A DNA stretch of 64,000 bases. Origin: Anseranas semipalmata (taxonomy: Eukaryota; Chordata; Aves; Anseriformes; Anseranatidae). Of the stretch, positions 14,065 to 25,559 are shown piece after piece. Position 1 is the stretch's first letter. Each line of letters opens with the position of its first letter. The notes beneath the pieces are model-generated. The model searched no databases. It saw nothing but the letters and a program-made list of their open reading frames with translations, and had not been told where the DNA came from. The stretch lies in the NCBI GenBank assembly GCA_013399115.1, contig VXAA01001412.1, positions 469,519 to 533,518 on the forward strand. Direction: 5' to 3'. A program made the translations under genes and the position numbers.

Positions 14065-17000
14065 GCAAATGCTCTAAATTAGGTATTGATGTTCAGAGAA
14101 AAGATACTGGAATTGTTGTAGTAGTTCACTGAAAATGTCAAATCACATCTCAGCCCTGGTCAAAGATGAGGAGAATAGTGAGAGTTTTTGGAAAGGCATT
14201 GAGAACAAAATGAAAAATATGATTATGCAGTTGTACAAATCCATGACGTTCTGATATCTTGAGTCCTGTGTGCACTTCCAGTCTGTCCTCCTCAAAATGT
14301 GAGGGGATGACATAGACAGCTTCAAGGCGAGAGAGGACTTGGTATAGCAGAACTCCTTGAGATTGTAGAATGGGATACAGCACACACGTGCTTGCACACA
14401 CTCTTCAGGGTGCTTATTGTGTGGATAGCTGCCAGCAAAAGCTCTTGTGTTAATACAGAAGAAAATTTAAAGGATAAGTATCTGATGTTTTCTTAATTTC
14501 AAGCAGAACCTGACTTTTGCTTTTATGCATTGGGTGTATTCACATAATTAGGAATACAAGAAATGGAGTTAAATAGTACTGTATGAAGACAAAAACTAAA
14601 AGTGTAAATTAAATTGAGTCTTAAAAAGTGTAGATCACTTGAACATAATAGTAAATGCTTCTTCCGTGGCTATTTGAAAAATATTTTCAACTCAGCGCGC
14701 TTCATATTTTAGGTTTCTGTATATTAAATCAAGGTTTGTGTAAAAGGGGAGGGAAAAGCTCCTTATGGAAAACATTGGCATGTAAGATGTTCTGTATACT
14801 ACAACAGCTTCTGGAAAAATTTGTCGTCTTTTACAGTATATCATTTTGTCATACTGGGTTCTTCTTATTTCTGTCCATGTATATAAGATAAAAGTGGAAC
14901 TGGTGGGTTTCACAGGAATAAGTTTCATCAGTAAGGTCAGTATCTGGCAATGAATAGTGAAGTCTCTATATACTGGAACAGAATATAGACCTTCATGTTT
15001 ATCTCTGCTTTCTACTTCTTGCTGAGGGGAAATAAGGAAGCCTGAGTGTCTCAGTGAAGAAGGCAGTGAAGTGATGGGTTGTAAAGACTTCACCCACTGA
15101 ACGTTGAAAGGTGTACAGTCAGTCATTATTTCTCATGTTTGCATACTGGTCTCTTTAGGATGAGATGGTAGTTTTAGTCCATTTTCCCCTAGATATATCC
15201 ATACTGTGTTTGCCATGATAAACATTAAGCGTGTGAATAAGGTTACATTGGTTTTGGTTATGATCTTGGAATACATGACTACAAAGAAGCTTTCACTGTG
15301 GAGTTAAAAATCTGAACTAAACCAACTAATAATTGAAGTTGTCGAAGAACAGGAGACTGTCAGACCAATCTCAGTGAACCTCTCTGAATACTAGTTTGAG
15401 AACGTGAATCCTATTATTTTGCTACACTGGTTTCTAGACAGTACTAGACAGGCTGCTTTATTAAACTAAATTAGAACAAAACTGAATAAAAAGCATAAGC
15501 GTGGTTTACATTAGTAGTTTCTGTTATAAACTTGATTGTAGTTAGGCAATTGTGACCAAAATCTAAATAGGTGCCAGGAAACCAAGGGAAGAAGTTTATT
15601 TTATTATTCAAACATAAACATTCAAGAGGAGTTATTCAGACAGGCAAATGCATGCACATTCAGAATTTTATATTCAAATTAAATCTCACTATTTCTTCCT
15701 AATTACCCCAGACTAGCATATGTCTGCTCCTTTAGGAGGCAGTCTAAATAATTTGGTGTTAAACACCAGAAGCTGTTCATCGTGTCTTAAATTACAATAG
15801 CATTTTAGTTTCTTATTAAAAGAACTGCAAATCTGATATTTCTGCAAGTACTTTGTTATACTGCTCATAAGGATGAACTTGCAGCCTATCCTTATGGTAA
15901 AGAAGTGGGCTTTTTCTGTAAAAGGCAAAAATAGATTTTATTATTATTATTTTTATTTAGGGTTGTCAGGTTTCACAGGTAGCTGTATAGTCTTTCACCA
16001 CCTTACCGTCTGCGATGTAATTTCTTGTATATACCCTGTTTGATGTACGCATCTTGTTTCTAATTGCCCTGGCTTTCTGGGGGAGGGTCTTCCTGTGTGT
16101 TTACAGTAGAATTTCCTTTTGTTCAGTCCATTTCAGAGCTATCCTTTTGCTTCATCAGAACTTAATATGAGCTGAAAGCCTGATTCTGCTAAGTCCACAA
16201 TTCTTCCCAAATTCGATTTTTTTTCATCTCTCATTTTTAAAGCCTTAAAAATTAAATAGACGTTTGAATCCTAAGTGTTGCTTGCTCTTTTGAACGTATT
16301 TGGAGAGGTGACTTTCTACTTTCAAAGTTTTCAAAGGCCATTGCTTAAGTGTTACCAGACAGCTAATTAATTTTACATTGGGGCATATATTCTATACAAA
16401 TGGTCTCTGCATTAATAAACAATGGCAGCATCTGATGACATTGCTATTCTTTAAGCGAGTTGTGTCTCTATTGTATACCTCTTGGCATATAGCAATGTTT
16501 GCTGCATTTCTGTGTACATACCCCAGAAGCAGATTGTCATCTCTCAATTTAGAGATCAACTTAGATTTCCTTTCAATGTTGTAAAAAATACAAATAAATA
16601 GAAATAGTCAGAATCTATGCAGAATGTTTTCCAAAAATGAATGTTTTTTATTAAAGTTTTTTAATAAAGGTTTTGGGCAACTAATGGAAAGAAATCCTTA
16701 CAATAAGAAAATTTTTCCTATCTTCTGAGACCATTTAAATTGGGATCTTTTCTTGTAATGAGAAGAGAGAGTGGCTATGGTGAAGGACCATTCAGTGGGA
16801 TGTGTCTGTAGTAATTGCATTCAAGTGTATGTCCTTTTTAGAAGAACATACTTATTAAAAAAAAAAAAGATAAAAAGGTCATCACACTTTCTGAAAAATA
16901 AATCCTGTATCAAATATACCTTTAAGAAATTGGAAGTTTGAAATCCATTATGGGTCTTTGAACTGTGGAAGGGAGAGCTATGCTGATGTTACAGTTATGA

Positions 17001-17512
17001 CTCTTGACTGAAAGGTTCTTAGCTTTACAATGTGAATATATTTTCAAACTGTGGTTCTAATTTTCCATTAAATATTTTGGACAAATGGTATAGCAACCTA
17101 AATACTTGATTTTTTTTTTCCAAGTACATTCGGGGGGGAAGCTGATTCCAAGTAGATTCTGCCATTAGAGCCCATACGAGTCCAGTAAGCCTATTGGTGT
17201 TGTCTCTTTCAGCATGGGAAAGCCGAAGCATCTTAGAAATTATGTAGTGCCTGTGAAAAATGCATTTTAAAAAATGTATGCACAAAACATAAGCAGAGGC
17301 TATCTTCCTTGTATAATGAATATAAAAAGATTTTATTGAAAAAATGTGAAACGTGGATATTTATAATAACCAAAACTTCAAGAGTACAGCAATATGCTAT
17401 TTTTTTATTATTGACCTTTTGTCTGATGCTAAGTGTCAGAGCTGCCTAGAACCTTTCACAAGCACTGCATTTCATGTACACAGATGGAGAAAAAATGTAT
17501 TTACCTATAACT

Positions 17513-17557
17513 ATTTATAAATTCATGTATTTGTGCATCTGTATTTATAAATGCATG
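17513..17557. repeat. Near-identical 15-bp direct repeat, period 30
   Basis: ATTTATAAATTCATG at 17513-17527 is repeated as ATTTATAAATGCATG at 17543-17557. Minor local duplication in AT-rich sequence. Confidence 0.75.
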
Positions 17558-19489
17558 ACAAATACTTTTTTTAATTATTATTTTCATGTGTTCTGAATTA
17601 TTTGTATGTGGTTGTTTTTACTTATAATTTTGCAATACCGTTTGGGTGGCTTTGTGCAGGATACAGTACCTCAGGCAGCCAAAATCTTTGTATGGTACTC
17701 CTCTCTCCCCAGCATGTTTCCAGCCATGTTCTTTCAGGTCATTTTAGCCCAGAACAGAGGGTTGTTGTTTTCTTTAAAGTATCACAAAACAAAAGTAGCT
17801 TTGTGATTCCTCGGTAAGATTGGGCTAGCAAAAAGGGGATATGGAATACTTCACAGGAATATGGGTGCCTGAAGATTGCTGACTGTTTTTGTCCTTGTTG
17901 GAATATTCCTATTTATACTTCACACAGAAGTGATTGACTGTCAACAGGGTTAGACGTTAATGGTGCAGCAGCTGCAACGCACGCTTATTGGAGGTAGGTG
18001 AAAGCACAGGCTGCTTACAACCTGCAGACGCTTTAACTTCATTAGCCTCAATAGTTACCTGTGTTTTGAAGAAAGCTGAAAGTCTGTTTAAAATTTAAGT
18101 GGCTTCACAGCTGAAATGCGTCATGACTGATTATTCTGGTGTTGCTGAAGGTGTAGCTAATACAGCTGTTAGCGGAGGCTTGACCTTTTGTAGTGAAGGC
18201 TTTGTTGGCAGATGTGAAGTTGAGCTGTGTTTGTGGTCTCCTGCTGCATGCTGTTGTCTTCTACATACGTGCACTGTAAATGCTGGCTGCTGATGTTGCA
18301 GATGTTGGTGTGGTGTTCTCGGTCAGGGCCAGTCTGCCTTGAGCACGCACACCGGTACAGGGGGATGCAGAGTGGTCATAGCTCTCTGAGGCGGTCTGGT
18401 AATTGGGTTTATTTCAGCAGTTTCTTATTCAGTTATGTTACGGAGACTTTAACAGGAAATGGTCTGTGTTTTCCCATCGCACTCTAACTAGTTTCCTCTC
18501 TGGGATTTCAGGAAAAAGGAGGTATTGTGTGTGCCCTCAAGTCAATGTGCATACAGACTAGCCTGGTATTTAGAATAAGGAGGTTTTCTGCAATTTGTAC
18601 GATGCATTGCTGCTTCCTATAATAAGATATGCACCTAACTGTGTACTTGAAACTATTTTCTGGTGAATTAACTTTGCTTTTTATGTGATTGTTATCTTTG
18701 TAAGGCCATGTAATATTGAAACGAAATCTGTCAGATGGCTCCTGGGTATTCAATTCATCAAGATAAACTTATTTTATTAGGTTGCCTGTGAACAAAACAG
18801 AGATAACTACAATACTTATCTTTAACTGCTGTGCATGCACCATCATGCAACACTACATATGTATAAACAATGTCCACAGATCCATAGAGCTATCAGAGTG
18901 GACTTCTGTTCAAGCTGATGCAATTCCAGTTGCCTGAGGCAAGTAGTTAACCAGGGTTAACTTTCAGTGGCAGCTTTTTCAAATGCAAGTTTTTTGTAGA
19001 GATTTTGTTTTAAAGGTCTTCCTCAAAACTGATGCCTTGCTTGATGTAAGCATAGAGTGCACCCACGCTTGATACATGTCATGATTCTGCAGTCATACAA
19101 CAGAGGCGGCAGAGAAATTATTGTAAAAAAAGATGACTAATTTCTTACCAGTGATCTTTGAAGTGCTTTTGGGGGCAGATGACCATCTTCAGATAAAGCT
19201 TGAAAAAAGAATGAACTTTTCAGCCATTGCTTCACAAGCTGACCTGGTTCAAGTATGAACTCTGAAGATATGAACTCTTGAGGATTTTGGAAAAGTTCAT
19301 GAAAACTTTTGGAAATTCAACAAAGTTTTTATCTAGAAGAAAAATAGTAGGCTTAAATGTGTAGTTTGCTGGCTGTGGGTGGCTAGGAGGCAAGAATGTG
19401 ATCTGAAGCTTCAGAGATGATGTGTCCTTTCATACCCTCTTCCTCCTTATAGGAAAGAAAAAATAAGTAGAAGGTAAACCAGCAGGTTA

Positions 19490-19512
19490 TTTTGTTGTTT
19501 TGTTTTGTTTTC
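19490..19512. repeat. (TTTTG)n-like short tract
   Basis: Alternating T runs and G make about four pentamer units. Low-complexity sequence. Confidence 0.75.
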
Positions 19513-22500
19513 TATAGAAGATTGATATAATTTCATCTTCTGTAAGGTCTTCAGCATTTGAGGATTTCAGAAGAATGACAAATATTAAAAAATGCATAGA
19601 ATCTTGTGATATTCTCATTTAATAGAGGGAAGCAGGGGCACAAAAAATAGACGATCCCCTGGCTTTACCCCAGCCAAAGTACAGAATGTAGGTGGCAATA
19701 ACTAGAACACCTGAGAAACAGAAATACTAATACTGGAGATAATTTGCAGAGATGTTGTAAATAAAGTAAATTGTCTGTAAGCAAAGAATAGTGTTGTGAT
19801 TGTAGCTGTTCTTCTGAAATGGTACCTGTTTGTTGAAATGGATATTAATAATCCAGGGGAATGAGTGTTGGTTCCGGGAACTGCATCCTGCAGTACTGTC
19901 CTTCTCAGTAAGCCTGTCAGTTCTTTTTGTCTTTGATCACAATCTCTTCATGCGTTACATAATAGTAACAAATAAAAGTCACATGGAGATGGATGAATTC
20001 AGTCAAATTTATGATGACAGTTTCGTTCCTGAGCTGTCATTCCATGGCAGCATGTTTATATATATATAAATACATACATATGTAAGCATAAAAAATTAAA
20101 AATGACTTTTTTTTGGGGGGGTTCCCTTTTCTTGTGCTGCTTATTTTCATCTGAAAGTGATATTGTCAAAATAAGATATGACTTGAAGTTTTTGTCTCAG
20201 CTCTCTCCTTTGTTGCTTTGGAATGATACTGTTTGTGACTCCTTGCATTTGTTTTTCAGTGTTCTTTCCTTCCAGTCTTTGGCATTTATTTAGGTAGTTT
20301 TAACCATAACATTAAAGGAAAAGCACATTCTCTCTGATCAGTGCTTGAATGGGAGATTTTGGAAAGTGGTGTTCTTTGCAAATCAGTCATAATCTCCTTT
20401 GAGTTTAAACAAAACCTGAGTCCACCTTCCACCCTCACTTTCCAATGTGAATACCAAGTGTTCCAAAGTGTGATCTCTTGTGAGGGAGAAGAAAACGAAA
20501 ATAACTCACTACTGACAGAATCTTAAGGATTTTTCCATTTGGAATAAAAGATTTTTGTAGGTTGACGGAAAATCAATGCTTTCTCATTCTTATTAGGACT
20601 GTAGCAACATCATCTATAGACATCTCTACACCAGGGAAAATTTCATTTAAAGTTCCCATCATTGCAGCCAAAGTGCTGCTAAGAAATCTCGGGATTCCTC
20701 ATGCAGATGAGGTTCTCTTAGTCCTTCTTGTGCTAAGAACGTCAGGATCTCTGATGAAGGGCAGGTTCCCATGGTCAGCGCTGTTGCTAACTCTTCAAAC
20801 CTATATCTGCTTAGAAAAACTGACTTCTGTTTTAGGTATGGCTGCGTGAATGCAACTTTGTCAGTGCTAAATCTTTCAATATTACAAGCATCTGTACATC
20901 TGCAGGACGGGTAAATAGAATGATTTACATTGTCAAAGTCCTGGAACAGCACAGCAGAGTATAATCTCTTTTGTCTTTTGGCAAAACACAAATGTTACCA
21001 CCGGGAAATCTTTTGTTTAATACTTGAAGTGCTCAGAAGGTAATAAACTAGTTTTGGCAATTGCTCGAGCAGGAACATTCTGTGTACTTGAGCTTATCAC
21101 AAAGGCCCTCTCCTTGTAGCTTAAATACCAACATGTGAAATCTAATGGCAATAACAAATAAAAGTAATAAGAGGAGGAAAAGAGCATGGAGAAGGTCTGC
21201 CTTTTAAAAGAAGTTATCATTCAATTTCAACTGCCTGCTAGGCACTTGTTATGGGGTTGCTTGATACTTGTGTCTGATGCAGCAGTCTGAGCACCAGGAG
21301 CTGGGAATGGCAAGAACCGGGTTGTGGTACGGTTTCTTAAAAGATGAAGGAGAGAACAAGCAGCCCTCAAGAAGCCTAAACCTCAGAATATCTGAGGCAT
21401 CTGAAAATTGGAAGGGAGCTGAAGTGGGTTATTAAGCAGTGCTGGGGATCAGCGCAAACTAACAAGTACAAATGTAAGACTGAATTTATCAGCAAAAGCC
21501 AGGCACATTTGAGTGTGTGCATATGAGAGTTTATTGCTAAAAGCAAAGAGGGAGCGGGTGACATATCGCTTTGACGCTCTTTAAAGGAAAATGATGGCAA
21601 TCCATTATCATTTAGCTGTCAAATGTATTTGAAAAAAAAAGAAAACCTATGTTGGATATATGTTCTGCAAACAGTTATCGAAGGTGTTCCACAAATATTT
21701 GGTTTGGAGGGTTCCTTGGAATCTACTATTCAAATTTACATATCTTGAGTTATCCTGAAATTGACTGTCATCCTAAGATACGGAAAAGTGAGGGCAATGC
21801 TAAGGCTAACTTTAGCCTGGCAAAGCCTGTGGTCTTGCTGTTGTCAATGGAGAGGCTTTTCTGAAGGGGTTGATTCGGAGCATGTAAAAATGGGTATTTT
21901 CCTTGTGTTTTAGAGGCACTACTTCTCTCTGGTCTATAGAAGCCTAAATTTAGTCCGTAGTCCTTTGAACACCCCTTATTTACTAGTGTATTTAAGTTTA
22001 TCTTTGTTTCCAGACAGGAATATCATTTACCCCTGAGTATATGGATACTAGCCTGATGATTGCACTTGCATAAATGAAGGCTACCAAGAAGGATTCCAGA
22101 TTGTGATTTTTGATTAGGTCTACTGTTGAAATCCTTTGCTTGACTTGGAGAAATTTCACTGCATTCTCTTTATTCCACTGCACAAAACTGTAAATTCACC
22201 AGCACAAAGGTGTAAACATTCAGGTTTTCTTTTTGCAATCCAACTGCGTGAGGGAAGCTCCTAGTAATTGGAGGACGAAGCGAGAAACTTCAGGGTCAGG
22301 TAGCTCACCACCTCCAGCTGACGCTTTACTAGAACAAAATACAGCAGGAGAGTAAAGTGCAGGAGCTGCAGCAAATTAGGCTCTGTGGCAGCAGTTAAAG
22401 TTGCTGGATGAAAGCAAAATATGGCCCATATGTCTGGAAGTCTCTTTGGGATCCAGTGGTATGAACGGTGCTTGAAAAATATTAATGTTATTATATGTTA

Positions 22501-22671
22501 CTAGAGAAAGATTCAGCTCAGCATGGATTAGAGCAAATGGTTGTGACAACTGAACTGTTTTCTTTAAAGGGTGTATTGATAGGGTCCCCTCCCCTTTGTT
22601 CACTTACCTTGTATTTATGCTTATCACTATTTAGAGATGGACAGTGATGTAAGGGTTAGTCTTCACAACAA

Positions 22672-22707
22672 ATATTCTTTTGATATGATATGATATTCTT
22701 TTGATAT
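22672..22707. repeat. 15-bp direct repeat, period 21
   Basis: ATATTCTTTTGATAT occurs at 22672-22686 and again at 22693-22707, separated by GATATG. It lies about 260 bp upstream of the NELL1 exon. Confidence 0.85.
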
Positions 22708-22722
22708 TATAATCTTTCTCTC

Positions 22723-22740
22723 TTTTTTTTTTTTTTTTTT
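22723..22740. repeat. Poly(T) tract, 18 bp, upstream of the exon
   Basis: The T run is followed by GGTCTTAG, so it mimics a splice acceptor. Use of that AG would add sequence with an in-frame TGA at 22788-22790 in the exon frame. Confidence 0.9.
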
Positions 22741-22924
22741 GGTCTTAGCTCTGCTTTGCCTCCTCACTTATTCTTTTTTCCTGTTTTTGAACCCTAATAA
22801 TCACCATGCACATGTTGAGTCTTGTAAGCAGGCCCACAGCTGACTCCCAGACCAAACTCCCAGCCATTGTGGCAACCTTGTTATTCCACTTGGTTTTCAA
22901 ATGCCATATCGTCAAACTGAAAAG

Positions 22925-22965
22925 CTCACTGTCTCTCTTGTATTTTTTTTTTTTTCCACTTGTAG
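22925..22965 (+). promoter_or_regulatory. NELL1: Splice acceptor and polypyrimidine tract of the NELL1 exon
   Basis: A pyrimidine-rich stretch (CTCACTGTCTCTCTTG, then a long T run and CCACTTG) leads directly into TAG at 22963-22965. There is no competing AG between the T run and this one. Choosing this AG keeps the first codon split after its first base, as expected at EGF-module borders. An AG two bases further on (22966-22967) would shift the frame. Confidence 0.9.
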
Positions 22966-23088
22966 AGCATGATGACTGCGGCAGTGGACAGCATAACTGT
23001 GATGAGAACGCAATCTGTACTAACACTGTCAGGGGACATAGCTGCACCTGCAAACCTGGATATGTGGGGAATGGGACCATCTGCCGAG
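22966..23088 (+). CDS. NELL1: NELL1 internal exon, third EGF-like (calcium-binding type) domain; partial CDS
   Basis: Seen: the exon starts after TTGTAG and ends before GTAAGT. It is 123 bp, so it carries 40 whole codons plus a split codon at each end (phase 1 at both ends, the usual EGF-module arrangement). The peptide begins HDDCGSGQHNC and ends GNGTICR. Its six cysteines are spaced C-x6-C-x5-C-x8-C-x1-C-x10-C, an EGF fold with three expected disulfides. NGT near the end is an N-glycosylation sequon. Known: NELL1 is a secreted oligomeric glycoprotein with a thrombospondin-N/laminin-G-like domain, a coiled coil, VWC domains and six EGF-like domains. It promotes osteogenic differentiation, and its EGF region is implicated in partner binding (PKC-beta, Robo3). 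Inference: by recall, this matches NELL1 EGF repeat 3 with about two changes in 40 residues, whereas NELL2 differs widely here. Oddity: the residue before Cys1 is Asp, where human NELL1 has Glu. The exon is incomplete as a gene: no start, stop or neighbouring exon lies in the window. Confidence 0.93.
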
Positions 23089-23094
23089 GTAAGT
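23089..23094 (+). promoter_or_regulatory. NELL1: Splice donor of the NELL1 exon
   Basis: CGAG|GTAAGT is a near-consensus U1 donor. It follows the sixth EGF cysteine and an arginine, leaving a single G for the next codon. If the intron were retained, the frame would stop about 27 bases further on (TAA at 23115-23117). Confidence 0.92.
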
Positions 23095-23460
23095 CTGTTA
23101 CTCTAGAAACGTCATAAAAGTGGCAGACTCTATTAATATTTTCTGACAGTCACCTATATTCTGGTAACTTGCGATGGCTGGATTCTGTCAATGATCCACT
23201 TTCTGATTTATCATCTGGCAACTGGAGTATGCATGGAGATGATGGGAATTGATTTGTGCATAACTTCTGAGCAGGAACGAATTATTTCTGGAATGCTAGA
23301 AGAAAAGGACTTTCCATTTACTGTCATTGAATACTGTAATTTGAACTACTATCTTGCAGCTTTTCAGTTTATTTTGAAGCTTCTTCTGTTATGTAAACAA
23401 GAAATACCTAGAGTCAGCCATGCTTTCTGTGAAGTGGTAGGTCATTTTCTTAGGAATTTT

Positions 23461-23471
23461 GGGGGGGGGGG
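23461..23471. repeat. Poly(G) tract, 11 bp
   Basis: Eleven consecutive G within otherwise AT-rich sequence, about 370 bp after the exon. Prone to length error. Confidence 0.9.
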
Positions 23472-23612
23472 CTGTTTCTGTGGAGAAGAACAAGCAATGG
23501 TGCTTTATAAAGACAGAGGAGTGAATATATTAACCAGTTGCCTTAATGAGGGCTGTGTAATGGAGAGTTATACCTCTTCTGTATTTATGAATTACCTTGT
23601 CTCGTACAAAGC

Positions 23613-23638
23613 TTTTTTTTTTTTTTTTTTTTTTTTTT
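23613..23638. repeat. Poly(T) tract, 26 bp
   Basis: The longest pure homopolymer in the window. On the minus strand it would be a poly(A) tail, but no AATAAA-type signal precedes it in that direction. Confidence 0.95.
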
Positions 23639-25559
23639 GGCCTTGTCTGGTGTTGCATAATTTCTGACTTTCTACACAGAATTGTAATAACAGAAAACTA
23701 ACTTCTAATTTTCTGAAATGACAACTACTGAAATTGAGCAAATATTCTGTACTTAGTCTCTAGGCACGAGACAATGGATATTAATTTTGTGGAATGCTAT
23801 GAATTGGCCAAGGAATTACTAAAAGGAGTAGTAAGATTGATGTCATTCTTGTTTCAAGCTGAAGTTCTTCACTGAGATTAGTCTGTCAGCTGCTGAATTA
23901 GCATATATTATCTGATTGCTTTTTGATTTGCCTGTCTTTGGGTACTGTCCATCTGAACAAGAGCATTGTTATATTTAAAACTGTGAAATCATTTGCAATG
24001 ATTTAAGAAGGATCACAAAAAGTTTATGAAAATGGTGACCAAGTTAAACCCTCTTCCATCTATATTGAAGTTCACGAGGTTATACTGGGGAGAAACAGTA
24101 TGTTTCACTAGATTACAATGAATGTAAATTTCACCATACACAAATATTTTCAGGGAAGTCTGAGTGAACAGCCTGGCTGTGTTCAACTGTGATTTTATTT
24201 TTTTCTGAAGGTAATACAATAAGACAAACCCTTAATCATTCTTCTTTGAAACGGGGATGTTTGGATTAGTTCATACAAACCGTGTTTTCACACTGATTTT
24301 CTTCATTTGCAAACCTGATGTTGGGTTTCATGTGCCAAAAACTCAAAGCAAAACTCCTACTGTGCATTTATTAATCTAGTAATGTTGAAGTAATGAAATC
24401 ATACTGGAGAAATGCAATAATGTTTTTATCCTCAAAATTTTGTTGAAATCTGAGTTGTGGTTACAAGTACGTATATTTTTAATGCACCTTGAATTGCACA
24501 AGTGAGCGTACTTATAGTTAGTTTTTTGAGACAGTTGTACATGGAAATAAAGGAAACCAAGTGAGTTCTTATGTTCTGAATAGGAAGCATAAATTGAGGA
24601 GAAAACTGGAGATGACAGTAAAGTAGCTTGCAGCCTAGTAATTATTATATTCACTAGGGATGAGAACAATCTGTCACTACATGGAATATTTACTACTGCA
24701 AACCAGATATTATTAGAATGCTGTTGTGTTTTAGTAAATAGTAAAACATGCCACAGAAACAAGTGGTCTGAGTTTCTCAGCCTGTGGCTCTGTGGTCACT
24801 TGAGGTTTTTACAGTTTGGGCGTCTAATTTAAGAACTGTTCCCATTCTACCCCTGGTAACACTGGGGACACCAGTACTGCCTCTCTTTTACTGGGTTTAG
24901 TGGTTATATGTTGTAAGTGAAATCTGGCTAAAAAAAAAAGAAGAGACAACAGAAAAAAATATCAGTTACCAGTCCCATCGTTTTTTTCGCACAAGTGCTA
25001 GGCTTGGCACAAGGAAAGAGGTGTGGACGTATCAGGACAACTGTAACCACCTTATGTTGTCTTGTAGTAATTCTGGGGCTTCATCTTCAAGCAATATAAA
25101 TTGGAAAAAATAGATATAAGCCAAGGTGATAAGTTGAATGTAATACCATCTGAAGTTGATAAACATCTATCTTCTCCTTGAACCACCTGTAAGTGTTCTA
25201 TAAATGATTACGTTATAGATGTTTACATGCACAAAACAGTTGTTTCAACTGCTACTGAAGCAACACCTCTGTAGTTCTATAAGAAATCTTAATAATATTG
25301 TCCAGCAACACTGTAAATAGAATAGTAATTTTATGATCAAGAATAGGACTGGCTTTTGTGCCCAATTGTACGATATATTTCAACAACAGCTTCACAATTT
25401 TACAAAATCAGAATAAAGTTGCTCTTTAACTTTACTGAATAACACTGTGATAATGTTTTTATATGAAAACAAAATACTGGTATTTGTATTTGAGAATGTA
25501 TGCACATTTAAATGAAAGTGCATGTTGAAATACTGGTAAATACAATGAAATTACTCTGG

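Larger units (their letters stand above)
10557..22671. other. AT-rich intron without recognised genes
   Basis: The longest frame here is 144 codons on the minus strand (14692-15126). It has no recognisable domain and is within chance range. Short T tracts occur at 12734-12747 and an A tract at 16857-16868. About 17940-18480 is somewhat GC-richer but has no supported element. Confidence 0.7.
1..22965 (+). other. NELL1: Upstream intron of NELL1 (partial, at least 22,965 bp)
   Basis: No other exon with cysteine-rich coding content and flanking splice signals was found here. I looked for the expected preceding module (a DIDEC-type EGF repeat) and did not see it, so this is read as one intron running off the left edge. 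The intron assignment is inference from the single exon. Confidence 0.8.

Noticed and set aside
14692..15126. 144-codon minus-strand open frame as a gene
   Set aside because: No domain, splice context, codon bias or homologue is recognisable, and a frame of this length is within chance expectation for 64 kb in six frames.
22723..22965. Alternative, longer version of the NELL1 exon using the AG at 22747-22748
   Set aside because: The T18 tract plus TTAG looks like an acceptor, but the added sequence carries a TGA at 22788-22790 in the exon frame, and the acceptor at 22965 is strong and phase-correct.
22966..23088. Assignment to NELL2 instead of NELL1
   Set aside because: The paralogous NELL2 repeat differs at many positions after EHDEC by recall (for example ITNQHNC and KPGYTGNG). 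The residues here follow NELL1.
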